Positions 1-7,051 of a stretch of 29,745 bases of DNA are shown here, one piece after another (position 1 is the first letter of the stretch; each line of letters starts with the position of its first letter). This DNA is from Tissierella_B sp964485455 (GTDB lineage: Bacteria > Bacillota > Clostridia > Tissierellales > Tissierellaceae). The translations under genes and the position numbers were made by a program. The notes beneath the pieces were generated by a model, which was not told where the DNA came from, ran no database searches, and worked only from the letters and a program-made list of their open reading frames with translations. The stretch lies in assembly GCA_964485455.1 (NCBI GenBank), contig CAZAJU010000015.1, positions 1 through 29,745 of the forward strand, read 5' to 3'.

Positions 1-150
1 GACTATATGATAAACTCTCAGATACTCTGGGGAGACTATGATACGGTGCCATCCCTAGCAATTAGCGAATTAATCCGTCCTGATAATGCAGACTTTGTCA
101 CAGTCATTAGATATCATTGGAATGGGAAAATGAAGGAGCTGGTGGTATGA
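1..150 (+). CDS. jetC: Wadjet JetC C-terminal fragment (TIGR02680-like SMC ATPase), 5' end outside window
   Basis: The open frame from base 1 to the TGA at 148-150 encodes 49 residues, including the stretches INSQILWGDYDTVPS, AISELIRPDNADF and VIRYHWNG. This looks like the extreme C-terminus of TIGR02680-type proteins, the large SMC-like ATPase (JetC) of type II Wadjet systems. In the known system JetC and JetA/JetB form a condensin-like complex that extrudes loops on small circular DNA. The ATPase motifs lie upstream of the window, so the assignment rests on this tail and on the JetD gene, which overlaps it by 4 bases (ATGA at 147-150). The overlap indicates translational coupling. Family assignment from so short a tail would be weak without that neighbour. 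Confidence 0.72.
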   Translation, partial: DYMINSQILWGDYDTVPSLAISELIRPDNADFVTVIRYHWNGKMKELVV

Positions 151-1430
151 TGGATAAGGAATGCATAGATTATTTTAAGAGCAAACCTGGCTTTAAGAGA
201 TTATTCCAGGGATTGAAAGAAAAATACAGGTCTCTTGGTAATCTTGGAGGAGTAGTAAAGTTAAATAATTTAACTGAGGATGAGAAAGAAGCCTTATCCG
301 GTCTATTTAGAAATGACTATTATAATAAAAAATCTGCAAATATTAAGGTGGAACAAATATATAAAGCACTTGAGAGTACTAAGTTTCAGGGTGTGGATTT
401 GGAAGAGGTGGTCAGAGGCTACTTTAAAGGAGAACTTATCTCCAAAAAAGAGGAAAGGCATTTATATAATTCCCAAAAGGACCTATTCTTCCAGGAGATA
501 CTATTGGATTTTAGGGAGACTAAGGCATTTGAGTGGCTTGACTCCCTATTAAAAAACAGGTCAAATGCCTATAGACTCTTATCTCAAAATTATGATAAGA
601 ATAAGGATGACCTAAGAGATAAACTAACTCTTGTTATGGAGGGGCTTAATAAACTATCCTTTGACAGATCAGACCTGACCCGACTAGCCCTATTTTCTTC
701 ACAAATAAGTAGAAATCCCCATAGCTTCGATGACAACACCTTAGTCGGTACCATATTAATTTACGGAATAATATATTTTCTAGAAATGGATTATCCTCAA
801 AGTGCAGAAGATAAGGCTGAAGTACTTTATAGGGCAGGTATAATCAAGGATGAGATTTCAAATTATACAACAATAAGTGGATTTTCTGCCTATAAGAATA
901 AGGAAATTCATAAAGGATGGGAGGGATTTTATCAGAACAATGAGCCTATAAATATTAATTTATGGAATCTTTCCCAAATAGACAGTGTGTTTTCTAGCTC
1001 TAAATATGTCTTTATTTTTGAAAATCCTACGGTTTTTAGCCAAGTACTAGAAACGCTTAAGGATAAAAAACCTCCCTTAATATGTAGCTATGGACAGCTC
1101 AAATTGGCTTCATTAGTCCTATTGGATAAATTAGTAAATAATGTTGAGAAAATTTATTATTCAGGAGATTTTGATCCGGAAGGGTTGCAAATTGCTGATA
1201 AGTTAAAGATAAGATATGGAGAGAAGTTGATTCTATGGAGGCTTAGTAAAGAGGAATACCACTGTATTAAATCTACAAAAGTAATTGAATCAGACCGAAT
1301 GAAAAAACTGGACAAGATAAGGGATAAAGACCTTCAATGTCTGGCTGAGCATATTAAAACAGAAAAACATGCAGCCTATCAAGAGTTGTTGGTTTCTAAA
1401 TATATAGAGGATATTAATGGAATACTGTAA
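147..1430 (+). CDS. jetD: Wadjet nuclease subunit JetD (TIGR02679/DUF2399 family)
   Basis: This 427-residue protein is probably the toprim-like nuclease of a Wadjet anti-plasmid system, which cleaves small circular DNA after loop extrusion by JetABC. The C-terminal half carries the DUF2399/toprim-like signature: an acidic residue in FENPTVF (about E292) and the motif YYSGDFDPEGLQIADKL with D341 and D343, expected to bind metal. The N-terminal half is helical and matches the TIGR02679 layout. I chose the ATG at 147, not the upstream in-frame codon at 117, because AAGGAG (133-138) lies 8 bases before it and the ATGA overlaps the JetC stop. Order JetC then JetD is usual for type II systems. JetA and JetB should lie upstream of the window. 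A long hairpin follows directly. Confidence 0.85.
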   Translation: MMDKECIDYFKSKPGFKRLFQGLKEKYRSLGNLGGVVKLNNLTEDEKEALSGLFRNDYYNKKSANIKVEQIYKALESTKFQGVDLEEVVRGYFKGELISKKEERHLYNSQKDLFFQEILLDFRETKAFEWLDSLLKNRSNAYRLLSQNYDKNKDDLRDKLTLVMEGLNKLSFDRSDLTRLALFSSQISRNPHSFDDNTLVGTILIYGIIYFLEMDYPQSAEDKAEVLYRAGIIKDEISNYTTISGFSAYKNKEIHKGWEGFYQNNEPININLWNLSQIDSVFSSSKYVFIFENPTVFSQVLETLKDKKPPLICSYGQLKLASLVLLDKLVNNVEKIYYSGDFDPEGLQIADKLKIRYGEKLILWRLSKEEYHCIKSTKVIESDRMKKLDKIRDKDLQCLAEHIKTEKHAAYQELLVSKYIEDINGIL

Positions 1431-1472
1431 TGCAAAACAGCCTGTTTTTTTATGACAGGCTGTTTTGCATTA
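1428..1472 (+). terminator. Perfect 18-bp inverted repeat at the end of jetD
   Basis: Arms 1428-1445 and 1455-1472 are perfect complements around a 9-base loop, and the left arm includes the jetD stop codon. There is no T-run after the right arm; a T-run lies in the loop instead. A shorter hairpin (AAAAC/GTTTT) immediately before that T-run could act as an intrinsic terminator for jetD. The structure also marks the junction with the truncated minus-strand gene next to it. Confidence 0.6.
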
Positions 1473-1568
1473 CCATTGGAATACTTAGAAAGCCTGCAAC
1501 TGATCCCAGTACGATGTTTATAGCTATACCTAGTGCTGCAAAGGTAAGAGCCATGTTTTTTTGTTCAT
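1450..1568 (-). pseudogene. Frameshifted 5' remnant of a membrane-protein gene, possibly an ECF transporter S component
   Basis: On the minus strand, GGAGGG (1579-1574) sits 5 bases before an ATG at 1568, but that frame stops after 12 codons. Another frame, from ATG 1554, encodes 34 residues: MALTFAALGIAINIV, then LGSVAGFLSIPMV, ending at TAA 1452-1450 inside the hairpin. The two frames would join if the 7-A tract just before ATG 1554 had one more A. The hydrophobic start resembles the N-terminus of small integral membrane proteins such as ECF S components. That family call is a guess from a short segment. It begins 14 bases after the ABC ATPase gene ends, so it looks like the last gene of that operon, cut off at the border with the Wadjet operon. 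Confidence 0.5.
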
Positions 1569-1582
1569 AATATCCCTCCACA

Positions 1583-2362
1583 TTATAAACTTACAGATAC
1601 ATTGTTTAACTGTTCCAACTCTTCCAATAGTTCTTGGTTTAATTCGGCATATCTAGGATTTGAACGTTCTCTAATTCTTGGAATATCTACCCTAATATCC
1701 TTTTCTATGGCTCCAAGGTTTCTACTCATTAAAACTATACGATCCCCTAGATAAATGGCCTCGTCTACACTATGGGTGACAAAAACTATGGTTTTCTTAT
1801 GGTTTTCCCAAATACGTAGCAATTCCTTTTGTAGCTGAATTCTAGTGTAGGCATCTAGTGCACCAAAGGGCTCGTCCATAAGTACAACATCAGGATCATT
1901 AGCAAGGGAACGTGCAATAGCTACTCTTTGTTGCATACCACCTGATAATTCATGGGGATAGGATTTGCGGAATTTTTCTAAGCCGATGATCTTTAAGTAC
2001 TCATCTACAATCTCTTGTTTTTCCTTCTTGTTCATTCTTTTGAATTTCAAGCCTAATGCAATATTATCTTCAACATTAAGCCAGGGCATTAGGGAATAAT
2101 TCTGAAATACCATGCCCACTTCCTTAATAGGTTTATTATGTTCCTTACCACGATATAATATCTTTCCAGATGTTGAAGGCTCAAGGCCTGCCATCATTCT
2201 TAATAGAGTTGACTTTCCGCATCCGGAGGGTCCAACCAGGCATACAAAGTCATTTTCCTTAATTTCTAAGTTAATTTCCTTAATGACCAACAAATCGCTT
2301 TTTCCACCCTCGGAAACATAGGATTTACTGATTCCTTCTAAATTAAATATGGTCTGTGTCAT
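1583..2362 (-). CDS. ABC transporter ATP-binding protein, NitT/TauT (SsuB/TauB-like) family
   Basis: This 259-residue cytoplasmic ATPase powers the importer formed with the permease and lipoprotein encoded just upstream. It has Walker A GPSGCGKST at about residues 44-52, a Q-loop (VFQNYSLMPWL), the signature LSGGMQQRVAIARSLA, Walker B VVLMDEPFGALD and an H-loop (FVTHSVDEA). The MPW after the Q-loop and the PFGALD ending are typical of the nitrate/taurine/alkanesulfonate branch. Length is normal for that branch. GAGG precedes ATG 2362, and the gap to the permease stop is 9 bases, so the genes are co-transcribed. The substrate cannot be read from the ATPase. Confidence 0.93.
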   Translation of the reverse strand: MTQTIFNLEGISKSYVSEGGKSDLLVIKEINLEIKENDFVCLVGPSGCGKSTLLRMMAGLEPSTSGKILYRGKEHNKPIKEVGMVFQNYSLMPWLNVEDNIALGLKFKRMNKKEKQEIVDEYLKIIGLEKFRKSYPHELSGGMQQRVAIARSLANDPDVVLMDEPFGALDAYTRIQLQKELLRIWENHKKTIVFVTHSVDEAIYLGDRIVLMSRNLGAIEKDIRVDIPRIRERSNPRYAELNQELLEELEQLNNVSVSL

Positions 2363-2371
2363 ACTTATACC

Positions 2372-3211
2372 TCATTTCACATTCTTTTCCCAAGAGAAGT
2401 GTTTTGTAGCGATAACTCTAAAAATACCATCTAAAAACGCTCCAATAAAACCAATACATATAATACCTGTAATTACCAAATCCATTCTGGCTAACTCATA
2501 AGCATGGGTAATAAGGTATCCAACCCCACTCATACTACCAGGTAGCATCTCTGCAGCTACCAAGCAAACCCAAGAGGAGGTTAGGCCCATTCTCAAGCCG
2601 TTTAAAATATTAGGTCCTGCAGCCGGAAGTAAGATATTAAAAAAGATATCATATTGAGAAGCACCCAGAACTTTGGCACTTTCAACCAAGACCTTTCTAA
2701 CATTGCTTACTCCAAACATAGTATTTCCCATTACTGGGAAAAAGGCTCCCAGAGCTATAAGAAAAATCATGGAAATCTTGAAATTGTCAAACATGGCGTA
2801 GGTAGGGCCGTACTCCATACCAAAAATTCTTGCCAAAGAGTTTATACCAAACCATCCCAAGACTAAAGGCTGCCAAGCTATGGAAGGTATAGGTTTAAAT
2901 AAGGTAATAAAATTTTCAAAGAAAGATCGGACTCCTTTAAAGTAACCCATTAAAAGACCTAATGGTAAAGCTATGACAACCCCAATTGTATAACCAACCA
3001 TGACTCGAACCATACTGTAGGCTATATTTTTGGGGATGCTTCCGATTCCTATAAAATTGTCAAAAGCATTAACAAAGTTCTTTGCAACATTGATTACTGT
3101 TGGTAAAATTGCGTTGTTATCAATCTTCCTAGCGCTATATTCCCAAAGAATTAAAAATGCTATAGGAAGTATAAGTGAAAGAATATTTATTCGAATACTA
3201 TTTTTCTTCAT
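2372..3211 (-). CDS. ABC transporter permease, NitT/TauT (SsuC/TauC-like) family
   Basis: This 279-residue inner-membrane permease has about six hydrophobic segments, the first at residues 10-25 (ILSLILPIAFLILWEYSA). The cytoplasmic EAA loop reads ESAKVLGASQYDIFFNILLP and contacts the ATPase. Family membership (binding-protein-dependent transport system inner membrane component, NitT/TauT branch) is clear from this loop and the overall layout. The start at ATG 3211 has no good ribosome-binding site: the only nearby purine run (GGAAG) is buried in the hairpin at 3223-3248. Expression may therefore depend on that structure or on read-through translation. The gene lies between the lipoprotein and ATPase genes of one operon. 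Confidence 0.92.
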   Translation of the reverse strand: MKKNSIRINILSLILPIAFLILWEYSARKIDNNAILPTVINVAKNFVNAFDNFIGIGSIPKNIAYSMVRVMVGYTIGVVIALPLGLLMGYFKGVRSFFENFITLFKPIPSIAWQPLVLGWFGINSLARIFGMEYGPTYAMFDNFKISMIFLIALGAFFPVMGNTMFGVSNVRKVLVESAKVLGASQYDIFFNILLPAAGPNILNGLRMGLTSSWVCLVAAEMLPGSMSGVGYLITHAYELARMDLVITGIICIGFIGAFLDGIFRVIATKHFSWEKNVK

Positions 3212-3222
3212 ATTTATAAAAC

Positions 3223-3248
3223 AGGGCTTCCTGTTGTCAGAAAGCCCT
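3223..3248 (-). terminator. Intercistronic hairpin between binding-protein and permease genes
   Basis: Arms 3223-3229 and 3242-3248 (AGGGCTT/AAGCCCT) form a 7-bp GC-containing stem. On the minus strand it is followed by GTTTTATAAAT, a weak U-tract. It lies 19 bases after the binding-protein stop and 11 bases before the permease start. Such hairpins often act as partial terminators or mRNA stabilisers, giving more binding protein than permease. Confidence 0.6.
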
Positions 3249-3267
3249 TATCCCCCTTCATATAATT

Positions 3268-4419
3268 CTATTTATTTACTTCATTTGCATATGAAAAGTC
3301 AAATACAGCTGCAAAAACTTCATCCATGGATTTATCTTTAAGTCTTCCAGTGAACTTACCCATTTCTGACATTGCCTCATAATATGTGTGCATTCCATCG
3401 GTGAAGTGGTCAGTTATTTTTGTTTGGTAAGTAGTATCATTTTTCATTAATACTTCTTTATCTAAACCGATGAATTCAGTCATAAGTTCAGCAGTTTCTT
3501 CTCTATTATTTTGAGCAAAATCACTGATGTCAGTTGTTACTTGAACCATTGCTTCTACAACTTCAGGATATTTTTCCTTTATGGAATTCATAACACTAAC
3601 AGTACAACATGGGAAATCTACCCATTTACCTTCTGGTAGTTCATCTAACTTAGCTATAATCTTTCCAATATTTTGAGCTTCAGCATTTTGTGGATTTGGA
3701 ACAGGACCTGCCCAAATCTCTACTTGACCTGAGCTTAGAGATGGGATTAAGTTGCTTATTCCTTTTAGGTCAGTTAAAACAACATCTGCAGTGTAATCAG
3801 CTGTATCACCTGTTACTTTTAGTCCAGCATCACGTAGTGCATATTCAAGAACTATTCTAGGACTTGAGATAGCTGAATGGTATCCACCTCTTATAGGCTC
3901 TTTAGCTTCCTTAGCATAGGCTACTAATTCATCAAAGGTATTGTAAGGTGCATCTTTAGCTGCAACTACTGCAACCCCACCACTTTGGATTGGAGCTAGT
4001 ATAGAAGCATCTAAGCCTGAGTCATAGCCAGTCATAATTGCAGTACTTGAACAATATACCATATCCATATGACCTTGATTCATAAGAGTAACAGCTTCAG
4101 CAGCTCCCTTTGTTTGTACAAAATTCAAAATTGCTATTACATTGCCATCTTTTACTAATTCCAATTGTTTGTCGCTAATTGGTCTTAGGTGTACTGGATT
4201 ATTTTCAAAAAGTTCTGGCTTTAAAAAGCTTAAATGCATATTTCCTGTATGTAGTTCATTGCTCCAACCTACGTTTAATGTAGGAATCTCTTTCTTTACT
4301 TCAGTAGCAGGTGCTTCAGTTGCTGCAGGAGCAGCAGGTTCAGGTTTAGCAGGTGAACATGCAGTCATTAACATAGACATGCTAAGTCCAAGAAGTATTG
4401 CCATTTTTCTTAGTTTCAT
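3268..4419 (-). CDS. ABC transporter substrate-binding lipoprotein (NMT1/SsuA/THI5-like)
   Basis: This 383-residue secreted lipoprotein captures the ligand for the importer. The N-terminus is a lipoprotein signal: basic MKLRK, a hydrophobic stretch, and lipobox LMTAC with Cys21 as the lipidation site, followed by a flexible Pro/Ala/Glu-rich linker. The mature part has the periplasmic-binding-protein-II style of NMT1/SsuA-like proteins (TLNVGWSNE near the start, then GGVAVVAAKDAPYNTFDELVAYA and a GYHSAISSPRIVLEYALRDAGL segment). GGAGGAG precedes ATG 4419. It is the first gene of the operon; 290 bases separate it from the divergent gene at 4710. Ligand unknown: no thiamine riboswitch or substrate-linked enzyme is adjacent. 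Aryl acids are a speculative option given the ior operon nearby. Confidence 0.88.
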   Translation of the reverse strand: MKLRKMAILLGLSMSMLMTACSPAKPEPAAPAATEAPATEVKKEIPTLNVGWSNELHTGNMHLSFLKPELFENNPVHLRPISDKQLELVKDGNVIAILNFVQTKGAAEAVTLMNQGHMDMVYCSSTAIMTGYDSGLDASILAPIQSGGVAVVAAKDAPYNTFDELVAYAKEAKEPIRGGYHSAISSPRIVLEYALRDAGLKVTGDTADYTADVVLTDLKGISNLIPSLSSGQVEIWAGPVPNPQNAEAQNIGKIIAKLDELPEGKWVDFPCCTVSVMNSIKEKYPEVVEAMVQVTTDISDFAQNNREETAELMTEFIGLDKEVLMKNDTTYQTKITDHFTDGMHTYYEAMSEMGKFTGRLKDKSMDEVFAAVFDFSYANEVNK

Positions 4420-4709
4420 TTTATCTCCTCCGATTTATAATTTTATTGTTGCTCAAATCTGTTTCATCAACAAAAGATTACTAAATCTTAATTGTTTATA
4501 AATCCAAGATTTGAGTATATGACCTGGTTTTGCCATATAACGTTAAAATTCTAACATACATTTATTCTCAAGTAAAATTGATATAATTTATGTTAAAAAA
4601 TTTAGTATTTGTTTTGGTTATAATTCTGGATATTTTGTAGATATCAGGGTATTAGTAATTTAATAAAGAATCGAAAAAGTAATCATATTAGATTGAAAGA
4701 AGGTTTATT

Positions 4710-5168
4710 ATGGAAGTGAAGGTTGAAGTAGTTGAAACGGTTGAACAGCCTGTACTTAGCATAAAAATCATAACTTCAGTAGATAAGCTTCCTATGGTAA
4801 TAGGAGAGTCTTATCACAAGATTGGCAGTTATTTAGGAGAGCTTGGTAAGGGTCCTGTAGATGTACCTTTTGTTGCTTATTTCAATATGGATATGGAAAA
4901 CCTAAGTGTTGAAATCGGATTTCCTATAGCAGAAATAGTACCTGATAAGGATAATATGAAAGCATCATCTATTCCAGCAGGTAAGAAGGCCATTGCTATT
5001 CATAAGGGTCCATATGAAGATATGACCAAAACATATGATGAAATAGTAAAATGGATTGCAAAGAATAATTTGAATCCAACTGGGGTAGTTTATGAGCATT
5101 ACTACAACGGGCCTGATGAAGTGCCAATGAGCGAGCTGCTTACTAGAATTGTATTTTTATTAAATTAG
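4710..5168 (+). CDS. GyrI-like / AraC effector-binding-domain protein
   Basis: This 152-residue soluble protein appears to consist of a single GyrI-like small-molecule-binding domain (two SHS2 repeats), the fold found in SbmC/GyrI and at the C-terminus of BmrR- and Rob-type regulators. The signature pieces are VEQPVLSIKI at the start, the central GPVDVPFVAYFNMD, the strand EIGFPIAEIVP with KASSIPAGKKAIAIHKGPYEDMTKTYDEIVKWI, and the C-terminal YEHYYNGPDEVP. There is no DNA-binding domain, so it is a free-standing ligand-binding domain. GAAGG lies a few bases before ATG 4710. It stands alone between two minus-strand operons, divergent from the ABC importer and convergent with the ligase gene. 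Its ligand is unknown. Confidence 0.85.
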   Translation: MEVKVEVVETVEQPVLSIKIITSVDKLPMVIGESYHKIGSYLGELGKGPVDVPFVAYFNMDMENLSVEIGFPIAEIVPDKDNMKASSIPAGKKAIAIHKGPYEDMTKTYDEIVKWIAKNNLNPTGVVYEHYYNGPDEVPMSELLTRIVFLLN

Positions 5169-5180
5169 ACACTATAGTAT

Positions 5181-5219
5181 GAGAAGCCCAGTGAAAAAGT
5201 AATTTTCACTGGGCTTCTC
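5181..5219. terminator. Bidirectional terminator between the GyrI-like gene and the ligase gene
   Basis: Arms 5181-5197 and 5203-5219 are perfect 17-bp complements around a 5-base loop. A pyrimidine-rich tail (TTTCTCTT) follows on the plus strand. It separates the two convergent genes, 12 bases after one stop and 6 bases after the other, and could serve both. Confidence 0.88.
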
Positions 5220-5225
5220 TTTCTC

Positions 5226-6461
5226 TTAATATCTATTATCGAATACTCTAGTTGATTTTTTCTCGCTTCTAGGTAGGTCTCCAATAGGTACTGCTTTTGA
5301 AACTATGGTAAGTCCTACTTTACTTCTAAATTTGTTTCGTACTTCTGATTCTAATTTGCTCATATTGTAGTTGTTTTCAGTTTCGAAGAACAGGGTAATA
5401 AAGTCCTTGCCATGGAGATGGTCAATGATTACCTGATATTCACTGCTTACTCCTTCGACTTCCTTAAGTACATCTTCTATTTGTCCAGGATATATATTTA
5501 CTCCTTTAACCTTAACCATATCATCAGAGCGACCTATGAGAGTGTCTATTCTTGGGTAAGGACTATTGCATTGGCAGCTGCCTGGAATGATTCTGGTTAA
5601 ATCCCTAGTTCTATATCGGATCATTGGAGCGCCTTCTTTTTTAAGGGTTGTGATAACTAATTCTCCTATTTCACCATCTGGTAGTACTTTTCCTGACCTT
5701 GGGTCTATTATTTCAAAATATACATAATCATCCCAATAATGCATACCGGATTCATGGTCACAGCTCATGCCTATGCCGGGACCATATATTTCTGTAAGGC
5801 CATAAATATCATAAAGGGTTACACCAAGTTCATTGGCAATTCTTTTACGCATTTTATCTCCCCAGCGTTCTGAACCTATAAGTCCTTTTTTTAAATAAAT
5901 ATTATCCTTGATGCCACGTTTTTCTATTTCCTCAGCCAAGAGTAGTGCATAGGAAGAAGTAGAGCAGAGGACAGTACTTTTCATGTCCATCATCATTTGA
6001 ATCTGTTTATCCGTATTTCCTGGCCCCATTGGAATAACCATGCTGCCTAATAGCTCAGCTCCTGTTTGAAATCCGATTCCTGCAGTCCAAAGGCCATAAC
6101 CAGGTGTAACATGAATTCTATCTTTATTTGTGATACCAGCCATTTCATAGCAACGTTTAAACATTATAGCCCAGTCTTCAACATCCTTTTTTGTATAGGG
6201 GATTATAACTGGAGTTCCAGTGGTTCCTGAAGATGAATGAATTCTAATTATATCCTCCTCCGGCACTGCAGCTATACCTAGCGGATAGCATTCCCTTAAT
6301 TCATCCTTATTTGTAAAGGGTAGGGCTTCAAAGTCCTCTTGAGAAGATATACTAAATACGTCAATATCACGATATTTATTGTAATAAAGATTGCCTTCAA
6401 AGCTCTTTAAGTATATTAATTTATCCTTTATTAAGTTAAACTGCTCTTGATTTAATCTCAT
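5226..6461 (-). CDS. Phenylacetate-CoA ligase family protein (arylacetate-CoA ligase), paralogue 1
   Basis: This 411-residue AMP-forming ligase of the PaaK family should activate an aryl acid with ATP and CoA to the acyl-CoA. Visible motifs are the phosphate-binding loop HSSSGTTGTPVIIPYT, the adenylate region YGLTEIYGPG, the RYRTRDLT segment, and the hinge GRSDDMVKVKGVNIYPGQIEDVL that swings the C-terminal domain. It is about 20 residues shorter at the N-terminus than the paralogue at 20938-22236. ATG 6461 overlaps the iorB stop (ATGA), with AAGGG upstream, so it is the last gene of a coupled iorA-iorB-ligase operon. Pairing with indolepyruvate oxidoreductase points to indoleacetate or a related arylacetate, but the sequence alone cannot separate indoleacetate from phenylacetate. 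Confidence 0.88.
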   Translation of the reverse strand: MRLNQEQFNLIKDKLIYLKSFEGNLYYNKYRDIDVFSISSQEDFEALPFTNKDELRECYPLGIAAVPEEDIIRIHSSSGTTGTPVIIPYTKKDVEDWAIMFKRCYEMAGITNKDRIHVTPGYGLWTAGIGFQTGAELLGSMVIPMGPGNTDKQIQMMMDMKSTVLCSTSSYALLLAEEIEKRGIKDNIYLKKGLIGSERWGDKMRKRIANELGVTLYDIYGLTEIYGPGIGMSCDHESGMHYWDDYVYFEIIDPRSGKVLPDGEIGELVITTLKKEGAPMIRYRTRDLTRIIPGSCQCNSPYPRIDTLIGRSDDMVKVKGVNIYPGQIEDVLKEVEGVSSEYQVIIDHLHGKDFITLFFETENNYNMSKLESEVRNKFRSKVGLTIVSKAVPIGDLPRSEKKSTRVFDNRY

Positions 6462-7051
6462 ATTGACCCTTCTTTCATAAATTGTGAGCCTAATTTAAAG
6501 GCCTTATAATTTAATTCCCTATACTTTTCCGGTATCATTTGATTCATGGTTTGTTCTAAATGCTCTAAGTTTAATCCTAATTTGCCTATACTGGCTGCAG
6601 CTCCTAAGAGAGCTATATTTAAAACCTTTGCTGTACCACAAGCTTCTATTATTTTATCAGCATCTACGACTATTAGATTTTCCACCTTCTCTTTAAGATA
6701 CTCTATCATCGAAGCTCCATCATATACCTTATTTGATAGTGAAGCTGTAGTAGGGCTAATAGCTTTAGAACTTACTACTAAAGTTCCATCTTTTTTTAGA
6801 TATTTTAATGACCTTACAGCTTCAGCGGGTTCGAATCCTATTATTAAATCAGCTTGACCTAAGGGAATTAGGGGAGAATAAACATCTTCGCCAATTCTAA
6901 CATGGCTTACTACACTTCCTCCTCTTTGAGCCATTCCTATGGTTTCAGCTGTATGAACTTTCATTCCATTACTAATTGCATAGCCTGCCAAGATCTTGGA
7001 AGCCAGTACCGTACCTTGACCTCCAACACCTGCTAGTAAACAGTTAAGCAT
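6458..7051 (-). CDS. iorB: Indolepyruvate:ferredoxin oxidoreductase subunit beta, paralogue 1
   Basis: This 197-residue protein is the gamma-domain-type subunit of indolepyruvate:ferredoxin oxidoreductase, the partner of IorA for interconversion of aryl pyruvates and aryl acetyl-CoA with ferredoxin. The N-terminal GVGGQGTVLASKILAGYA is the family signature, followed by ETIGMAQRGGSVVSHVRIG and the LIIGFEPAEAVRSLKYL segment. I chose ATG 7051 because AGGAGGT lies 7 bases before it. An upstream in-frame GTG at 7060 would sit inside that site. The start overlaps the iorA stop by 8 bases and its own stop overlaps the ligase start by 4, so all three genes are translationally coupled. Length matches the family. 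Confidence 0.93.
   Translation of the reverse strand: MLNCLLAGVGGQGTVLASKILAGYAISNGMKVHTAETIGMAQRGGSVVSHVRIGEDVYSPLIPLGQADLIIGFEPAEAVRSLKYLKKDGTLVVSSKAISPTTASLSNKVYDGASMIEYLKEKVENLIVVDADKIIEACGTAKVLNIALLGAAASIGKLGLNLEHLEQTMNQMIPEKYRELNYKAFKLGSQFMKEGSI

Noticed and set aside
4420..4709. Thiamine or other riboswitch before the binding-protein gene
   Set aside because: No CTGAGA-type or other conserved riboswitch core was found. There are only AT-rich spacer and weak TATAAT sequences (4582-4587, 4619-4624) without proper -35 elements.
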